From Halomonas nitroreducens (GTDB lineage: Bacteria > Pseudomonadota > Gammaproteobacteria > Pseudomonadales > Halomonadaceae), in contig NZ_RXNS01000008.1 in NCBI RefSeq assembly GCF_003966155.1, positions 1 to 64,000 on the forward strand: 64,000 bases of DNA, given 5' to 3'. The notes under the pieces were generated by a model. That model worked only from the letters and a program-made list of their open reading frames with translations. It searched no databases and was not told the DNA's origin. The position numbers and the translations under genes are program-made. This document shows, piece by piece, positions 34,114 to 47,432 of the stretch (position 1 is its first letter; each line of letters opens with the position of its first letter).

Positions 34114-34604
34114 TCGTAGATCTCCTTGAGCGGCCGCTCGTAGCGTTCCCGGATCTCGGCGATCAGCTCGTCCTCATCCTCCACGTTGAGGGCATGGACC
34201 AGCAGCGTCTTGCCGTCCATGCGCAGGTTGGCCGACACCGTGCCCGGGGTGAGGCTGATGGTGTTGGCCAGCAGGGTGATGGTGAACCGCTCCTCCAGCA
34301 TCAGGGGGTATTCGACGAAGTGGGGGCGGGAGCGCTGCCAGGGATTGATGATCAGCCAGGCGACCTGGAAGTTGGCGACGATGATGTCGCCCAGCACGCG
34401 GAGGATGAAGCGCAGCAGCAACAGGGGCTTCTTGACCCGGGGCTGCACGTCCCAGAAGCGATAGGTGAACAGCGGGATGGCGACCGCCAGTGCGCTGCCC
34501 AGCAGCAGGTGGCCGAAGGCCAGGCTGCGCACCAGCAGCAACCAGACCACCAGCAGCAGCAGCGAGAGCAGCGGGATGGGAAGCCAGGAACGGGGTGTGA
34601 TCAT
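34107..34604 (-). CDS. mrpE: Mrp-type Na+/H+ antiporter subunit E (operon 1)
   Basis: A 165-residue protein with two hydrophobic segments at the N terminus, then the conserved MrpE region: VANFQVAWLIINP, LLANTISLTPGTVSANLRMDGKTLLVHAL and ERYERPLKEIY. It overlaps mrpD by four bases and mrpF by seven. Confidence 0.93.
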   Translation of the reverse strand: MITPRSWLPIPLLSLLLLVVWLLLVRSLAFGHLLLGSALAVAIPLFTYRFWDVQPRVKKPLLLLRFILRVLGDIIVANFQVAWLIINPWQRSRPHFVEYPLMLEERFTITLLANTISLTPGTVSANLRMDGKTLLVHALNVEDEDELIAEIRERYERPLKEIYEC

Positions 34605-36112
34605 GGGGCGTCTCCAGCATCGTGCAGCAGGGCATCGACGACGGCGTCCGGGCGGGCCAGCTGGTCGGCCGTGGCCCGGGTGTAGTCGCTGACCGGCCCG
34701 GCCAGGGCGACCAGCAGCGGCGAGGTGGCCAGCAGCAGGCCCACGCCCGCCCAGTGGTGGCGGGGCAGCCGCTCACCATGGCGCTCGCCGGACTGGCTGC
34801 GCCAGAAGAAGGTCGAGCCGGCGCGGGACAGAGCGATCATCGCCGCCAGGCCGCTCGCCAACAGCAGCGGCCACAGCCAGGGCTGCTGGTCCGGGGTGGC
34901 CGCGTTGAGCAGCAAGGCCTTGCCGATGGCGCCAGATAGCGGCGGCAGGCCGGCCACTGCCACGGCGCCGGCCAGGAACAGCAGCGCCAGCAGGCCGCCC
35001 TGGGTGAGTGGCTTGCCCTTGACGATGCGGGTGCCGGCCTTGCCGCGCTGCAGGCCGATCATCTCGGCGAGCAGGAAGAGGCCGCCGGTAACCAGGGTGG
35101 TGTGCAGCAGGTAGTAGAGCAGGGAGGCGGTGGCCTCGACGCTGCCCATGCCGACCCCGGCCAGCAGGGTGCCTACCGAGACCAGTACCAGGTAGGCGAT
35201 CAGCAGGCGCAGGTCACGAGCCGCCAGCACCCCTGCCGTGGCGATCGCCAGGGTCGCCAGCGACAGCCACCAGACCCAGGGCTGCTCGAGGCCGGCCAGG
35301 TCGCCGGCCTGCTCGCCGAAGACCAGGGAGTAGACCCGCAGGATGGCGTAGATGCCGACCTTGGTCATGATCGCGAACAGCGCCGCCACCGGTGCCGGGG
35401 CCGCGGCATAGGCTCGGGGCAGCCAGAAGTACAGCGGCAGGATCGCCGACTTCAGGCCGAACACCACCAGCAGCATCAGGGCTCCGGCGGTGACCAGGCC
35501 GGCGCGTTCGGCAGGCAACTGGCCGAGGCGCACCGCCATGTCGGCCATGTTGAGGGTGCCGGTGGCGCCATACAGGGTACCCACGGCGATCAGGAACAAG
35601 GCCGAGCCGGCGAGGTTGAGCACCACGTAGTGGACGGCGGCCTGGATGCGCGACTTGCCGCCGCCATGCAGCAACAGGGCATAGGAGGCCAGCAGCAGCA
35701 CCTCGAAGAACACGAACAGGTTGAACAGGTCGCCGGTGAGGAAGGCGCCGTTGATGCCCATCAGCTGCAGCTGGAAGAGGCCATGGAAGTTGCTGCCTTT
35801 CTCGTCGTCGCCGCCGCAGGCGAAGATCACGCAGCCCAGGGCGAGCACGGCGGTGAGCAGCACCATCAGTGCCGAGAGGCGGTCCAGCACCAGCACGATA
35901 CCGAAGGGCGGCTGCCAGCCGCCCAGCGCGTAGTAGGCGATCTCGCCGTCGGCAGCGCGCATCAGCAGGGCGACGGCGACGAGTGTGAGCAGCCCCGTGG
36001 AGGTCACGCCGAGCACGCGCTTCAGGCGGGTCCTGCCGCGGAGGCTGCGCAGCAGAAACAGGCCCGTCAGCAGCGGCAGGACCACGGGGAGGACGATCAG
36101 ATGCTGCATCAC
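34601..36112 (-). CDS. mrpD: Mrp-type Na+/H+ antiporter subunit D (operon 1)
   Basis: A 503-residue NuoM/NuoN-like membrane protein with about 14 helices. The proton-pathway residues are in context: the Glu in LFVFFEVLLLASY, and Lys residues in AVFGLKSAILPLYFWLPRAYAAAP-like and FAIMTKVGIYAILR stretches. MrpD and MrpA are the antiporter-like subunits related to complex I. It overlaps mrpC and mrpE by four bases each. Confidence 0.95.
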   Translation of the reverse strand: MMQHLIVLPVVLPLLTGLFLLRSLRGRTRLKRVLGVTSTGLLTLVAVALLMRAADGEIAYYALGGWQPPFGIVLVLDRLSALMVLLTAVLALGCVIFACGGDDEKGSNFHGLFQLQLMGINGAFLTGDLFNLFVFFEVLLLASYALLLHGGGKSRIQAAVHYVVLNLAGSALFLIAVGTLYGATGTLNMADMAVRLGQLPAERAGLVTAGALMLLVVFGLKSAILPLYFWLPRAYAAAPAPVAALFAIMTKVGIYAILRVYSLVFGEQAGDLAGLEQPWVWWLSLATLAIATAGVLAARDLRLLIAYLVLVSVGTLLAGVGMGSVEATASLLYYLLHTTLVTGGLFLLAEMIGLQRGKAGTRIVKGKPLTQGGLLALLFLAGAVAVAGLPPLSGAIGKALLLNAATPDQQPWLWPLLLASGLAAMIALSRAGSTFFWRSQSGERHGERLPRHHWAGVGLLLATSPLLVALAGPVSDYTRATADQLARPDAVVDALLHDAGDAP

Positions 36113-36455
36113 CGGTGGCTCTCCTCTCGTTCCTCGTGCTTGCGACCGTCGACATGGTCGTTGCCCATGTCACCCCGGGCCCGCATCGACAGGATGACGG
36201 CAAAGGCCGTCATGGCGAAGCCGATGACGATGGCGGTCAGCACCAGGGCCTGGGGGAGGGGGTCGGCATAGTCGCGGACACCGTCGATGATGGTCGCGCC
36301 ATCGGTGGTCAGCCCGCCCATGGAGAACAGGAAGAGGTTGACCGCATAGGACAGCAGGGTCAGCCCGACCACCACGGGGAAGGTTCGCCCCCGCAACATC
36401 AGGTAGAGCCCGCAGGCGCTGAGTACGCCGGTGGTGATGGCATAGAGGCTTTCCA

Positions 36456-36456
<1 letters not shown>
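36109..36456 (-). CDS. mrpC: Mrp-type Na+/H+ antiporter subunit C (operon 1)
   Basis: A 115-residue, three-helix NuoK-like protein (LYAITTGVLSACGLYLMLRG, then [20 protein letters not shown], the MrpC hallmark). A charged tail rich in His, Glu and Arg follows. The frame runs on upstream inside mrpA; the start at 36456 is set by the one-base overlap with the mrpA stop (TGATG) and by GGAGAAACG upstream. Confidence 0.93.
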
Positions 36457-39278
<2,822 letters not shown>

Positions 39279-39532
39279 CGATCGGTCATCCTGCGCGTTT
39301 GCGTTGGGCCAAGGGTCCCATCCTGCCGAGGGACGGCCCCGAGCAAGCGGCAAGGCGTCGCATCCGTCCCTGGGCGAACAGGCCCATCAATGGCATTCGC
39401 CCCACACTCTACCGCAAAGCAAGGCGTCTCGCGCCCTCCTTGCCCTGCAACGCGTCGCCTCGACTAGAGTGAAGCGAGAGACGGGGGACAACCGACCCAG
39501 GCGGAAGGCCACGTCCGGCGCGGAGGGACTTC
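39279..39532. promoter_or_regulatory. Shared divergent control region of the two Mrp operons
   Basis: These 254 bases separate two divergent antiporter operons. TAGAGT occurs on the plus strand at 39465-39470 (towards the seven-gene operon; TTGCCC at 39440 gives a long 19-base spacer) and on the minus strand at 39411-39406 (towards the six-gene operon). A 10-mer GCAAGGCGTC is repeated at 39350 and 39419, and GCAAGG-N13-CCTTGC (39419-39443) forms an inverted repeat between the two candidate -10s. No known operator is recognised. Confidence 0.4.
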
Positions 39533-41863
39533 ATGCAACTGGCTGTGCTGGCAGGTTTCGTGACGGCGGGGCTGGCGCCGCTGCTGCACCACTGGCTCGG
39601 TGCCCGGACGGCGCTGGCGATGGCTCTGCTGCCTGCCAGCCTGGTGCTGTGGCTGCTCTGGCAGTGGCCGCTGATTGCCGCCGGCGAGACGCTGCTGCTG
39701 GCCTGGCCCTGGGTCCCCGCCCTGGAGATCTCCCTGACCTTCTTCCTCGACGGCCTGGCCTGGCTCTTCGCCCTGCTGATCTGTGCCATCGGCGCCCTGG
39801 TGCTGGTCTACTCGGGGGATTACCTGCGCGATGATCCTGCCCAGCCCCGCTTTCTGGTGCTGATCGTCGCCTTCATGATGGCGATGCTGGGACTGGTGCT
39901 GGCCGACAACCTGGTGACCCTGTTCATCTTCTGGGAGCTCACCAGCCTGACCTCCTACCTGCTGATCGGCTTCCACCACACCGATCCGGCGGCGCGCAAG
40001 GCGGCGCTGCAGAGCCTGATGGTCACCGCCGGTGGGGGATTGGCACTGCTGGCCGGCCTGGTCATGCTGGCCCTGGCCGGGGGCAGCTGGTCGCTGGCCG
40101 AGCTGGCCGGCCGTGGCGACGCCGTCCAGGACCACGCCCTGCATGGGCCCCTGCTGGTCTGCGTGCTGCTGGGGGCCTTCACCAAGTCGGCGCAGTGGCC
40201 CTTCCACTTCTGGCTGCCCAATGCCATGGCCGCGCCCACCCCGGTCTCGGCCTATCTTCACTCGGCGACCATGGTCAAGGCCGGCATCTACCTGTTGGCC
40301 CGGCTGCATCCCGTCCTGGGCAGCAGTGACGCCTGGGTCGTCACCCTCACGCTGGTGGGGGGGCTGACCATGGCCCTGGGCGCCTGCCTGGCGATCCGCC
40401 AGACCCACCTCAAGATCCTGCTGGCCTACTCCACGGTGATGGCGCTGGGGGCCATGACCCTGCTGCTGGGCATCGGCACCCGCGCCGCGCTGGCCGCCTT
40501 CATCGTCTTCCTGGTGGCGCATGCGCTCTACAAGGGCGCGCTGTTCCTGGTCGCCGGCATCCTCGACCAGGCCACCGGGACCCGGGACCTGACCGGCATG
40601 GGCGGCCTGCGCCATGCCATGCCGTGGACCGCCCTGGTGGCCGGGCTCGCCGCCCTGTCGCTGGCCGGCCTGCCGCCGCTGCTGGGCTTCATCGGCAAGG
40701 AGGCGCTGTTCAGCGCGGTGCTCGAGGCCCCCCTGCTGCGCGGGATCGCCCTGTCACTGGCCTTCCTGGCCGCCCTGCTGACCCTGGCAGTGGCGGCCCT
40801 GATCCTGCTGCGTCCCTTCTTCGGGGCCAGGCGGGAGATGCCCAGACGACCCCGCGAAGGCTCCCCGGCGATGCTCGCCGGACCGGCCCTGCTGGCGGGC
40901 CTCTCGCTGTGGCTGGGGCTTGTGCCGCACGGCCTCGAGGTCCTGGTGACGGCTACCGTGCAGGGCCTGGGCGTGCGCGAGGCGGCGGTTCACCTGACGC
41001 TCTGGCATGGCGTCACCCTGCCCCTCGGGCTGTCGCTGGCCAGCCTGCTGCTGGGCGCGCTGGTGGTGCGCCACTGGGATGGCCTGCGGGCCCGGTCGGC
41101 TCGGCTCGAACCGTTCATGACGCTCGGCCCGGAAGGCGGCTATGGGGCCCTGATGCGCGGGTGGATGCGTCTCGCCGAGGCGCAGACCCGGTGGCTGCAG
41201 AATGGCCACCTGCGCAGTTACCTGGTGATGACCCTGCTGGTGCTGTTGGGGCTGGTCGGTCATGCCCTGTTCGTGCGCAACGGGCTCTCGCGGGCCTCCA
41301 TGCCGTCGGTCCAGCTGCACGAGGCCCTGGTCGCCGCGCTGATGGTGAGCGGGGCGGTGACGGCCTGCCTGATGCGCTCCCGACTGGCGGCGGTCGCCGC
41401 CCTGGGCGCCATGGGATTTTCCATCGCCCTGACCTTCGTGCTGTTCAGCGCACCGGACCTGGCGATCACTCAGCTGCTGGTGGAGACCCTGACGGTGGTC
41501 CTGCTGGCGTTGGTGCTGTATCGCCTGCCGCGCTTCGCCATCCTCTCCACGCCCCTGCGGCGCCTGCGGGACCTGGTGGTGGCGAGCCTGGTCGGCGGGC
41601 TGGTCGGCCTGCTGATGCTGTCGGTGCTGGGCGGCGAGCGGCTGCCGCGCATTTCCGGGTACATGATCGCCAACGGCCAGCCCCTGGGGCATGGCCACAA
41701 CCTGGTCAACGTCATCCTGGTGGACTTCCGGGCGCTGGACACCCTCGGCGAGATCATCGTGCTGGGGCTCGCCGCCACCGGCGTCTTCGCCATGCTCTGC
41801 CTGCGTCCCGGGAGTGCCGCGGACCGGCGGGACGAGGGGCCCGGGGAGAACGATCATGGTTAA
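39533..41863 (+). CDS. mrpA: Mrp-type Na+/H+ antiporter subunit A (operon 2)
   Basis: A 776-residue NuoL-like membrane protein. It shows [61 protein letters not shown], and the MrpA C-terminal region with [15 protein letters not shown] and [27 protein letters not shown]. Unlike the operon 1 protein it stops before the MrpB domain. GGAGGGA precedes the ATG. The two MrpA proteins are only moderately similar by eye, so they are likely old paralogues or of separate origin. Confidence 0.95.
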   Translation: MQLAVLAGFVTAGLAPLLHHWLGARTALAMALLPASLVLWLLWQWPLIAAGETLLLAWPWVPALEISLTFFLDGLAWLFALLICAIGALVLVYSGDYLRDDPAQPRFLVLIVAFMMAMLGLVLADNLVTLFIFWELTSLTSYLLIGFHHTDPAARKAALQSLMVTAGGGLALLAGLVMLALAGGSWSLAELAGRGDAVQDHALHGPLLVCVLLGAFTKSAQWPFHFWLPNAMAAPTPVSAYLHSATMVKAGIYLLARLHPVLGSSDAWVVTLTLVGGLTMALGACLAIRQTHLKILLAYSTVMALGAMTLLLGIGTRAALAAFIVFLVAHALYKGALFLVAGILDQATGTRDLTGMGGLRHAMPWTALVAGLAALSLAGLPPLLGFIGKEALFSAVLEAPLLRGIALSLAFLAALLTLAVAALILLRPFFGARREMPRRPREGSPAMLAGPALLAGLSLWLGLVPHGLEVLVTATVQGLGVREAAVHLTLWHGVTLPLGLSLASLLLGALVVRHWDGLRARSARLEPFMTLGPEGGYGALMRGWMRLAEAQTRWLQNGHLRSYLVMTLLVLLGLVGHALFVRNGLSRASMPSVQLHEALVAALMVSGAVTACLMRSRLAAVAALGAMGFSIALTFVLFSAPDLAITQLLVETLTVVLLALVLYRLPRFAILSTPLRRLRDLVVASLVGGLVGLLMLSVLGGERLPRISGYMIANGQPLGHGHNLVNVILVDFRALDTLGEIIVLGLAATGVFAMLCLRPGSAADRRDEGPGENDHG

Positions 41864-42290
41864 GTCGGGCACCCTCATCCTCGAGGTCGCGGCGCGCCTG
41901 CTGGTGCCGCTGCAGCTGCTGTTCTCGCTGTTCCTGCTGCAACGCGGCCATGACGCGCCGGGCGGCGGCTTTATCGCGGGCCTGGTGGCTGCAGGGGGGC
42001 TGGCGTTGTTTCTCTTTGCCCATGGGCGCCAGGCCCTGCGCGCCCTGCTCAAGGTGTCTCCACGCGACCTCGTCGGCCTGGGGCTGCTGATCGGCGTGCT
42101 CTCGACCCTGCCTGCCTGGTGGCGGGGCGAGCCCCTGTTTACCGCCCAGTGGTGGCGAATCCCGATCGTCGGTCTGGAGATCTCGACCCCGCTGATCTTC
42201 GATATCGGCGTCTACCTGGCGGTGATCGGCTCGGTGCTGACCGCCATCATCGCCCTGGTGGAGACCGACCGCGACGATACTATCCGCTGA
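41856..42290 (+). CDS. mrpB: Mrp-type Na+/H+ antiporter subunit B (operon 2)
   Basis: A 144-residue, four-helix protein matching Mrp[31 protein letters not shown] and [23 protein letters not shown]. The start at 41856 overlaps the mrpA stop by eight bases and has GGGGAGAA upstream. The corresponding domain is fused to MrpA in operon 1. Confidence 0.94.
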   Translation: MVKSGTLILEVAARLLVPLQLLFSLFLLQRGHDAPGGGFIAGLVAAGGLALFLFAHGRQALRALLKVSPRDLVGLGLLIGVLSTLPAWWRGEPLFTAQWWRIPIVGLEISTPLIFDIGVYLAVIGSVLTAIIALVETDRDDTIR

Positions 42291-42302
42291 TCAGGAGGTC
42301 CC

Positions 42303-42650
42303 ATGGAACCCGTATTGGCCGTGACCATCGGCATCCTCTTTGCCGCCGCCATCTACATGATGCTGCGCCGGTCCATCGTCAAGCTGGTGATCGGCCTGAT
42401 GCTGCTCTCCAATGCGGCCAACCTGCTGGTCTTCGTCACTGCCGGGCTGACCCGCGATGCGCCGCCGCTGGTCCCCCCGGGCATGAGCATGCCCGCCGGA
42501 GTGGTGGCCGACCCGCTCCCCCAGGCGCTGGTGCTCACCGCCATCGTCATTTCCTTCGGCGTGCTGTCCTTCGCCGTGGTGCTGGTGCATCGCGCCTGGG
42601 AGGTGGTGCGCACCGATGACCTCGACCAGCTGAAGGAAACCGATACGTGA
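42303..42650 (+). CDS. mrpC: Mrp-type Na+/H+ antiporter subunit C (operon 2)
   Basis: A 115-residue, three-helix NuoK-like protein with [28 protein letters not shown] and [29 protein letters not shown] lies before the ATG. Its stop overlaps the mrpD start (GTGA). Confidence 0.94.
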   Translation: MEPVLAVTIGILFAAAIYMMLRRSIVKLVIGLMLLSNAANLLVFVTAGLTRDAPPLVPPGMSMPAGVVADPLPQALVLTAIVISFGVLSFAVVLVHRAWEVVRTDDLDQLKETDT

Positions 42651-44158
42651 ACCCGGCGGTTACGCTGCCCCTGCTGATCCCCCTGCTCGCCGGGACCTTG
42701 TCCCTGATGGCCTGGCGTCTGCCTCGGCTGCAGCGATGGCTCGCCGTGGCCGGGACCGGCGGGTTGCTGCTCGCCGGGAGCTGGCTGCTCCACCGGGTGT
42801 GGCAGGACGGCATCCTGGTGGTCCAGGTGGGCGCCTGGCCGGCGCCCTTCGGCATCAGCCTGGTCGCCGACCTGCTGGGCACCCTGATGGTGGTCATCAC
42901 CGGGCTGATCGGCGTCGCCGTGGCGCTCTTCTCGCTGGCGACCACCGGCCGAGGGCACCAGGCCTTCGGCTATTTTCCGCTGCTGCACCTGCTGCTGGCG
43001 GGGGTCGTGGGGGCCTTCCTCACCGGTGACCTGTTCAACCTCTACGTGTGGTTCGAGGTGATGCTGGTGGCGTCCTTCGCGCTGCTGATCCTGGGCGGGG
43101 AGAAGGCCCAGATGGAGGGGGCGATCAAGTACGTCACCCTGAACCTGCTGTCGTCGGTGATCTTCCTGGTCGCCGTGGGCCTGCTCTACGGCATGCTGGG
43201 CACGCTGAACATGGCCGATGTCGCCCGGCGCCTGGCGTTGCTCCAGGGCGACGGCATGATCGAGGTGCTGGCGATGATGTTCATGGTCGCCTTCGGCATC
43301 AAGGCCGCGGCCTTCCCGCTGTTCTTCTGGCTGCCCGCTTCCTACCACACGCCGCCGGTCGCGGTCTCGGCCCTGTTCGCGGGGCTGCTGACCAAGGTGG
43401 GCGTGTATGCCCTGTTTCGCATGTTCACCCTGATCTTTCCTCACAGCCCGGGCTATACCCATCAGATCCTGCTTTGGGGCGCAGGCCTGACCATGCTTTC
43501 GGGGGTGCTCGGGGCGGCGGCCCAGTTCGAGTTCCGGCGTATCCTGTCGTTTCATATCGTCAGCCAGATCGGCTACATGCTGCTGGGTCTGGCGCTGTTC
43601 ACGCCCCTGGCCGTGCTCGGTGGGCTCTTCTACATCGTTCATCACATCATCGTGAAGACCAACCTCTTCCTGATCAGCGGCATCGTCCATCGCCTGCGCG
43701 GCAGCTATCGTCTCGAGTGCCTGGGCGGGCTCTATCGGCAGCGCCCCTGGCTGTCGGTACTGTTTCTGGTGCCGGCACTGTCGCTGGCCGGCATGCCGCC
43801 ACTCTCCGGCTTCTTCGCCAAGTTCATCGTGATCCGGGCCGGCCTCGAGGCCGGGGCCTATGGAGTGACCGCCATTGCCCTGCTGGTAGGGCTGCTCACC
43901 CTGTTCTCGATGGTCAAGATCTGGGCCGAGGTGTTCTGGAAGGCCTCTCCGCAGGCGGGTGACACGCCGCCCGCGGTAGAACGGGGCGAGCTATGGCTGA
44001 TGATGGCGCCGGTGGTGGGGCTGGCGCTGTGCACGCTGTTCATCGGCCTGTATGCCGGCCCCCTCTATGGCCTGGCCGAAGCGTCGGCCGAGCAGTTGCT
44101 CGACCCCGAGCGCTATATCCGCGCGGTGCTCGGTCCAGAGGGAAGGGGGACGCCATGA
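42647..44158 (+). CDS. mrpD: Mrp-type Na+/H+ antiporter subunit D (operon 2)
   Basis: A 503-residue NuoM/N-like antiporter subunit with about 14 helices. Conserved context includes [19 protein letters not shown] (Glu), [22 protein letters not shown] (Lys), [17 protein letters not shown] (Lys) and [15 protein letters not shown]. It starts with GTG overlapping the mrpC stop by four bases and overlaps mrpE by four. Confidence 0.95.
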   Translation: MNPAVTLPLLIPLLAGTLSLMAWRLPRLQRWLAVAGTGGLLLAGSWLLHRVWQDGILVVQVGAWPAPFGISLVADLLGTLMVVITGLIGVAVALFSLATTGRGHQAFGYFPLLHLLLAGVVGAFLTGDLFNLYVWFEVMLVASFALLILGGEKAQMEGAIKYVTLNLLSSVIFLVAVGLLYGMLGTLNMADVARRLALLQGDGMIEVLAMMFMVAFGIKAAAFPLFFWLPASYHTPPVAVSALFAGLLTKVGVYALFRMFTLIFPHSPGYTHQILLWGAGLTMLSGVLGAAAQFEFRRILSFHIVSQIGYMLLGLALFTPLAVLGGLFYIVHHIIVKTNLFLISGIVHRLRGSYRLECLGGLYRQRPWLSVLFLVPALSLAGMPPLSGFFAKFIVIRAGLEAGAYGVTAIALLVGLLTLFSMVKIWAEVFWKASPQAGDTPPAVERGELWLMMAPVVGLALCTLFIGLYAGPLYGLAEASAEQLLDPERYIRAVLGPEGRGTP

Positions 44159-44628
44159 TCGGCATGATGTGGAACCTGTTGCTGGGCCTGGGCTGGCTGC
44201 TGCTCACCGGCGACTTCAGCGGCGCCAACCTGCTGACCGGGCTGGTCTTCGCCTATCTGGTGCTGGCGCTGGTGCAGCCTCGCATTGCCGCCCTGTCGGG
44301 CTATGCGCAGCGGCTGCCGCGGCTGGTCGCCTTCGTCGGCTTCTTCATCAGGCAGCTGCTGCTGGCCAACCTCAAGGTCGCCTACGACATCCTGACGCCG
44401 CCCTGGTACATGAAGCCGGGGGTGATCGCCATGCCGCTAGCGGCCCGCAGCGATTTCGAGATCGCCTTCGTCGCCAACCTGATATCCCTGACCCCGGGGA
44501 CCCTGAGCCTGGATATCTCCGACGACCATCGCGTGCTCTACATCCATGCCATGTTCCTCGGCGACGAGCCGGCGCTGCGACGCAGCCTGGCCGAGCTCGA
44601 GCGCCGAGCTCTGGAACTGTTCCGCTAG
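44155..44628 (+). CDS. mrpE: Mrp-type Na+/H+ antiporter subunit E (operon 2)
   Basis: A 157-residue protein: N-terminal hydrophobic hairpin ([22 protein letters not shown]), then [14 protein letters not shown] and [18 protein letters not shown] with LYIHAMFL, the MrpE pattern. The start at 44155 overlaps mrpD by four bases. Confidence 0.93.
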   Translation: MIGMMWNLLLGLGWLLLTGDFSGANLLTGLVFAYLVLALVQPRIAALSGYAQRLPRLVAFVGFFIRQLLLANLKVAYDILTPPWYMKPGVIAMPLAARSDFEIAFVANLISLTPGTLSLDISDDHRVLYIHAMFLGDEPALRRSLAELERRALELFR

Positions 44629-44644
44629 CCACGGGAGACCCGCC

Positions 44645-44914
44645 ATGCCGATCGTGATCCTGCTCTGCCTGACACTGCTGACCCTGGCGCTGGGCCTGGC
44701 ATTCCTGCGCCTGTTTCGCGGGCCCGGCCTGCCCGACCGGGTGGTGGCCCTCGAGCTCTTCGCGACGATCATCGTGGGGATCATCGGGTTGCTGGCCATC
44801 GCCACCGACATCGCCCTGCTGCTCGACGTGGCCATCGTCATGGCGCTGATGAGCTTCATGGCCACCATCGGCTTCGCCCGCTTCGTGGAGCGGGGAGGGC
44901 CGCGGGATGATTGA
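44645..44914 (+). CDS. mrpF: Mrp-type Na+/H+ antiporter subunit F (operon 2)
   Basis: An 89-residue, three-helix protein with the MrpF signature LFRGPGLPDRVVALELFATIIVG. The start at 44645 is preceded by GGGAGA, 16 bases after the mrpE stop. Overlaps mrpG by eight bases. Confidence 0.93.
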   Translation: MPIVILLCLTLLTLALGLAFLRLFRGPGLPDRVVALELFATIIVGIIGLLAIATDIALLLDVAIVMALMSFMATIGFARFVERGGPRDD

Positions 44915-45308
44915 GTGGCTCGAGGTCGGCATGATCCTCGCCGGCACCACCTTCATGCTGGTGGCCGCGCTCGGTGTGGTCCGCCTGCCCGACCTGTTGA
45001 CCCGCATGCATGCCACCACCAAGGCGGCCACCCTCGGGGTCTCCCTGATCATGCTGGCGGTGGCGCTGCATTTCGACGAAGCGGGCGTGGTCGCCCGGGC
45101 CCTGGGGGTGGTGCTCTTCCTGATGATGACGGCCCCGGTGGCGGCCCATGTCATCGGCCGGGCGGGCTACTTCGTCGGTACGCGGCTGTGGAGCGGCACC
45201 GTGAAGGATGAACTCCGCCCCCACTATCATCCCCTCTCGCACCGCCTCGACAGCGGCCTGGAAGCGCCGGGCGAGCCGTCGGACCCCGGCCCTCGCGATC
45301 CCTCCTGA
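44907..45308 (+). CDS. mrpG: Mrp-type Na+/H+ antiporter subunit G (operon 2)
   Basis: A 133-residue protein with three helices and the MrpG core LVAALGVVRLPDLLTRMHATTKAATLG and VVLFLMMTAPVAAHVIGRAGY, then a hydrophilic tail of about 45 residues. It completes the seven-gene operon mrpABCDEFG, the Bacillus/Staphylococcus-type arrangement. Confidence 0.92.
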   Translation: MIEWLEVGMILAGTTFMLVAALGVVRLPDLLTRMHATTKAATLGVSLIMLAVALHFDEAGVVARALGVVLFLMMTAPVAAHVIGRAGYFVGTRLWSGTVKDELRPHYHPLSHRLDSGLEAPGEPSDPGPRDPS

Positions 45309-45384
45309 CCCACCGGACGGCCAGGGCAGCCTGGCGGCCACCGTCGGGCGGCCTCGGCTTCGGATCACGCCACCTCGCATATCA

Positions 45385-45420
45385 TGTACAATAGCTATAC
45401 AGTTATTGGTTCAGTGTCCA
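45385..45420 (+). promoter_or_regulatory. Candidate operator of the Cry-DASH gene
   Basis: TGTACA at 45385-45390 and TATACA at 45396-45401 are direct repeats 11 bases apart, one helical turn. AATAGCT-ATAC-AGTTATT (45390-45407) is an imperfect palindrome. TATACA is also followed after 13 bases by TGTCCA (45415-45420), the same spacing seen before the Fe-S photolyase. The 9-mer AGCTATACA (45393-45401) is identical in both places. The remainder of the 45309-45521 gap holds nothing else I can identify. Confidence 0.4.
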
Positions 45421-45521
45421 TTTTTCGGCAGCCATCACCGCATGTCCTGCACACATCGGCGACGGCGAGGATCCGCGGCTGGCGGCGACGGCGAGCCACG
45501 CCAGCCGGGCGAGGAGGGCCC

Positions 45522-46931
45522 ATGAAGACCGAGATCGTCTGGCTACGTAACGACCTGCGCGTGGCCGACAACCCGCTGTTCGGCGGCGACCCCCGCCCGG
45601 ACCAGCTGCTCTGCGTGCACGTGCTGGATCGGCGCTGGCTCGCGGACCGACGCATCGGGCCCGCCCGGCTGGCCTTCCTGTGGCAGTGCCTGATCGGGCT
45701 GCGCGGCGAGCTGCTCAAGCGGGGCAGCGACCTGCTGGTGCGTGTGGGGGAGCCGGAGACGATAGTGGCGTCGCTGGCGGAAGCGCTGGATGCCACCCGC
45801 GTGCGGGTGCGCCAGGAGGCCGGCTGGGAGGAGGCGCGCGGGGTCGCCCGGTTGCGTCGGCGCCTGGAGGCGGTGTGTCCCGTGGAGACGCAGGAAAGCG
45901 GCACGCTGCTCGACACCCCGCGGCTGCCGATGGCCATCGAGGCCGTGCCGCCGAGCTTCTCGCGCTTCCGGCGTCGGGTGGCACGGGCGTGGCGGGTGCC
46001 GGGGGCTCGGGGGGCGCCGGTCACCCTGCCGCCCTGGCCGTCCGGAGCGCCGCGGGGCCTGCCGGCCCTGCATGAGGTTTGCCCGACGGCGGCAGCCTGG
46101 CGCGCCTCACCGGCGGGGGGCTTTCGCTTCGAGGGCGGCGAGGCGCCGGCACGGGTGCGCCTCGAGCATTTCCTGTGGGGCAGCGGCGCCGTGGCCCGCT
46201 ATCGGCAGACCCGCAACGGTCTGGTGGGCGCCGACTTCTCGACGCGCCTCTCGCCCTGGCTGGCGCATGGCTGCCTGTCGGCGCGCCAGGTCCACGACGC
46301 CCTGTGCGACTGGGAGGACGAGCACGGCGCCAACCCGTCGAGTGAGGCCTTGCGCTCGGAGCTGCTGTGGCGAGAGTACTTCCATTGGGCCGCTCGCCAG
46401 GAGGGCCGGGCACTTTTCGGGGGGCGCGAGCCCCCGGCGCGGGATTCGCGATTCGAGGCCTGGTGTCGCGGGGCGACCGGGGTGCCCTTCGTCGATGCCG
46501 GCATGCGCGAGCTGGCCGGGACCGGCTGGTTGTCCAACCGGGCGCGCCAGAATGTCGCCAGCTACCTGATCAAGGACCTGGGCGTCGACTGGCGCCTGGG
46601 GGCGGCCTGGTTCGAGCGCTGCCTGATCGACTACGACGTGGCCAGCAACTGGGGCAACTGGCGCTACGTGGCCGGCGTGGGCCGCGATACCCGGGAGCGT
46701 GGCTTCCATATCCTGCGACAGGCCGAGCACTACGATCCCGAAGGCGCCTATGTGGCCCGCTGGCAGCCGGCCCTGGCCGAGCTGGCTCCCGGCATGGCCC
46801 GGCACCAGCCCTGGCGGGCCGCCCCGGGGGCCTTTCCGGCACCTCTGGCGGTGCCCGACCACTGGCAGGAGGCGTTGCTGCCGCGCCCTGACCAGGGCGC
46901 GTGGCCGCATCGCCCAGGAGGCCCGTCATGA
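45522..46931 (+). CDS. Cryptochrome DASH / photolyase family protein
   Basis: A 469-residue flavoprotein. The N-terminal photolyase domain begins EIVWLRNDLRVADNPLF. The FAD domain contains SELLWREYFHWAARQEGRALF, GVPFVDAGMRELAGTGWLSNRARQNVAS (shown in part), DLGVDWRLGAAWFE and IDYDVASNWGNWRYVAGVGRD. The YDVASNWGNWRYVAG segment and the LIKDLG motif are typical of Cry-DASH rather than class I CPD photolyase. Cry-DASH proteins repair CPDs mainly in single-stranded DNA. GGAGG lies upstream of the ATG at 45522. It overlaps the DUF3429 gene by four bases. Confidence 0.87.
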   Translation: MKTEIVWLRNDLRVADNPLFGGDPRPDQLLCVHVLDRRWLADRRIGPARLAFLWQCLIGLRGELLKRGSDLLVRVGEPETIVASLAEALDATRVRVRQEAGWEEARGVARLRRRLEAVCPVETQESGTLLDTPRLPMAIEAVPPSFSRFRRRVARAWRVPGARGAPVTLPPWPSGAPRGLPALHEVCPTAAAWRASPAGGFRFEGGEAPARVRLEHFLWGSGAVARYRQTRNGLVGADFSTRLSPWLAHGCLSARQVHDALCDWEDEHGANPSSEALRSELLWREYFHWAARQEGRALFGGREPPARDSRFEAWCRGATGVPFVDAGMRELAGTGWLSNRARQNVASYLIKDLGVDWRLGAAWFERCLIDYDVASNWGNWRYVAGVGRDTRERGFHILRQAEHYDPEGAYVARWQPALAELAPGMARHQPWRAAPGAFPAPLAVPDHWQEALLPRPDQGAWPHRPGGPS

Positions 46932-47377
46932 CCGTCGTTTCTCCCGATCCCTGGCCCCGCTGGCTGGGCCTGGCCGGCCTGCTGCCCTTCGTCGCCAGCC
47001 TGGCCGCGGCCTGGTGGGGCCCGCCTCCCTGGCAGGGTGTCGCCATCCACGCCTTCCTGGGCTACGCGGCGGTGATCCTGTCGTTCCTGGGAGGTGTCCA
47101 CTGGGGCCTGGCGCTCGGTACCCTGGCGCCGGGCAGTGTCGCCTTCCGGCGCCGGCTGGGGATGGCGGTGCTGCCGAGCCTGGTGGCCTGGTCGGCGCTG
47201 CTGCTCGAGCCGCTGCCCGGCACCTGGCTGCTGGTGGCCGGGTTCGTCCTCCTGCGCGCTTTCGAGGTGGGCACCACGGGACTGCCGGCCTGGTATCGGC
47301 GACTGCGCAGCGCCCTGACCCTGGGCGTGGTCGCCTGCCATCTGCTGCTGATCCTCGGCGTGCTGCTACTGGCCTGA
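46928..47377 (+). CDS. DUF3429 membrane protein
   Basis: A 149-residue protein with about five helices: WLGLAGLLPFVASLAAAWWG, AVILSFLGGVHWGLALG (the GGVHWG motif is the DUF3429 hallmark), and further helices to the C terminus. Its function is unknown. Overlap of four bases with the Cry-DASH gene suggests coupled translation, and an association of DUF3429 with photolyases is inferred from this. Confidence 0.82.
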   Translation: MTVVSPDPWPRWLGLAGLLPFVASLAAAWWGPPPWQGVAIHAFLGYAAVILSFLGGVHWGLALGTLAPGSVAFRRRLGMAVLPSLVAWSALLLEPLPGTWLLVAGFVLLRAFEVGTTGLPAWYRRLRSALTLGVVACHLLLILGVLLLA

Positions 47378-47432
47378 GACGGCGTTCTGCGCGATGATCG
47401 TCGGCCCCATGTCGCCAAGGAACGTCACCCCC

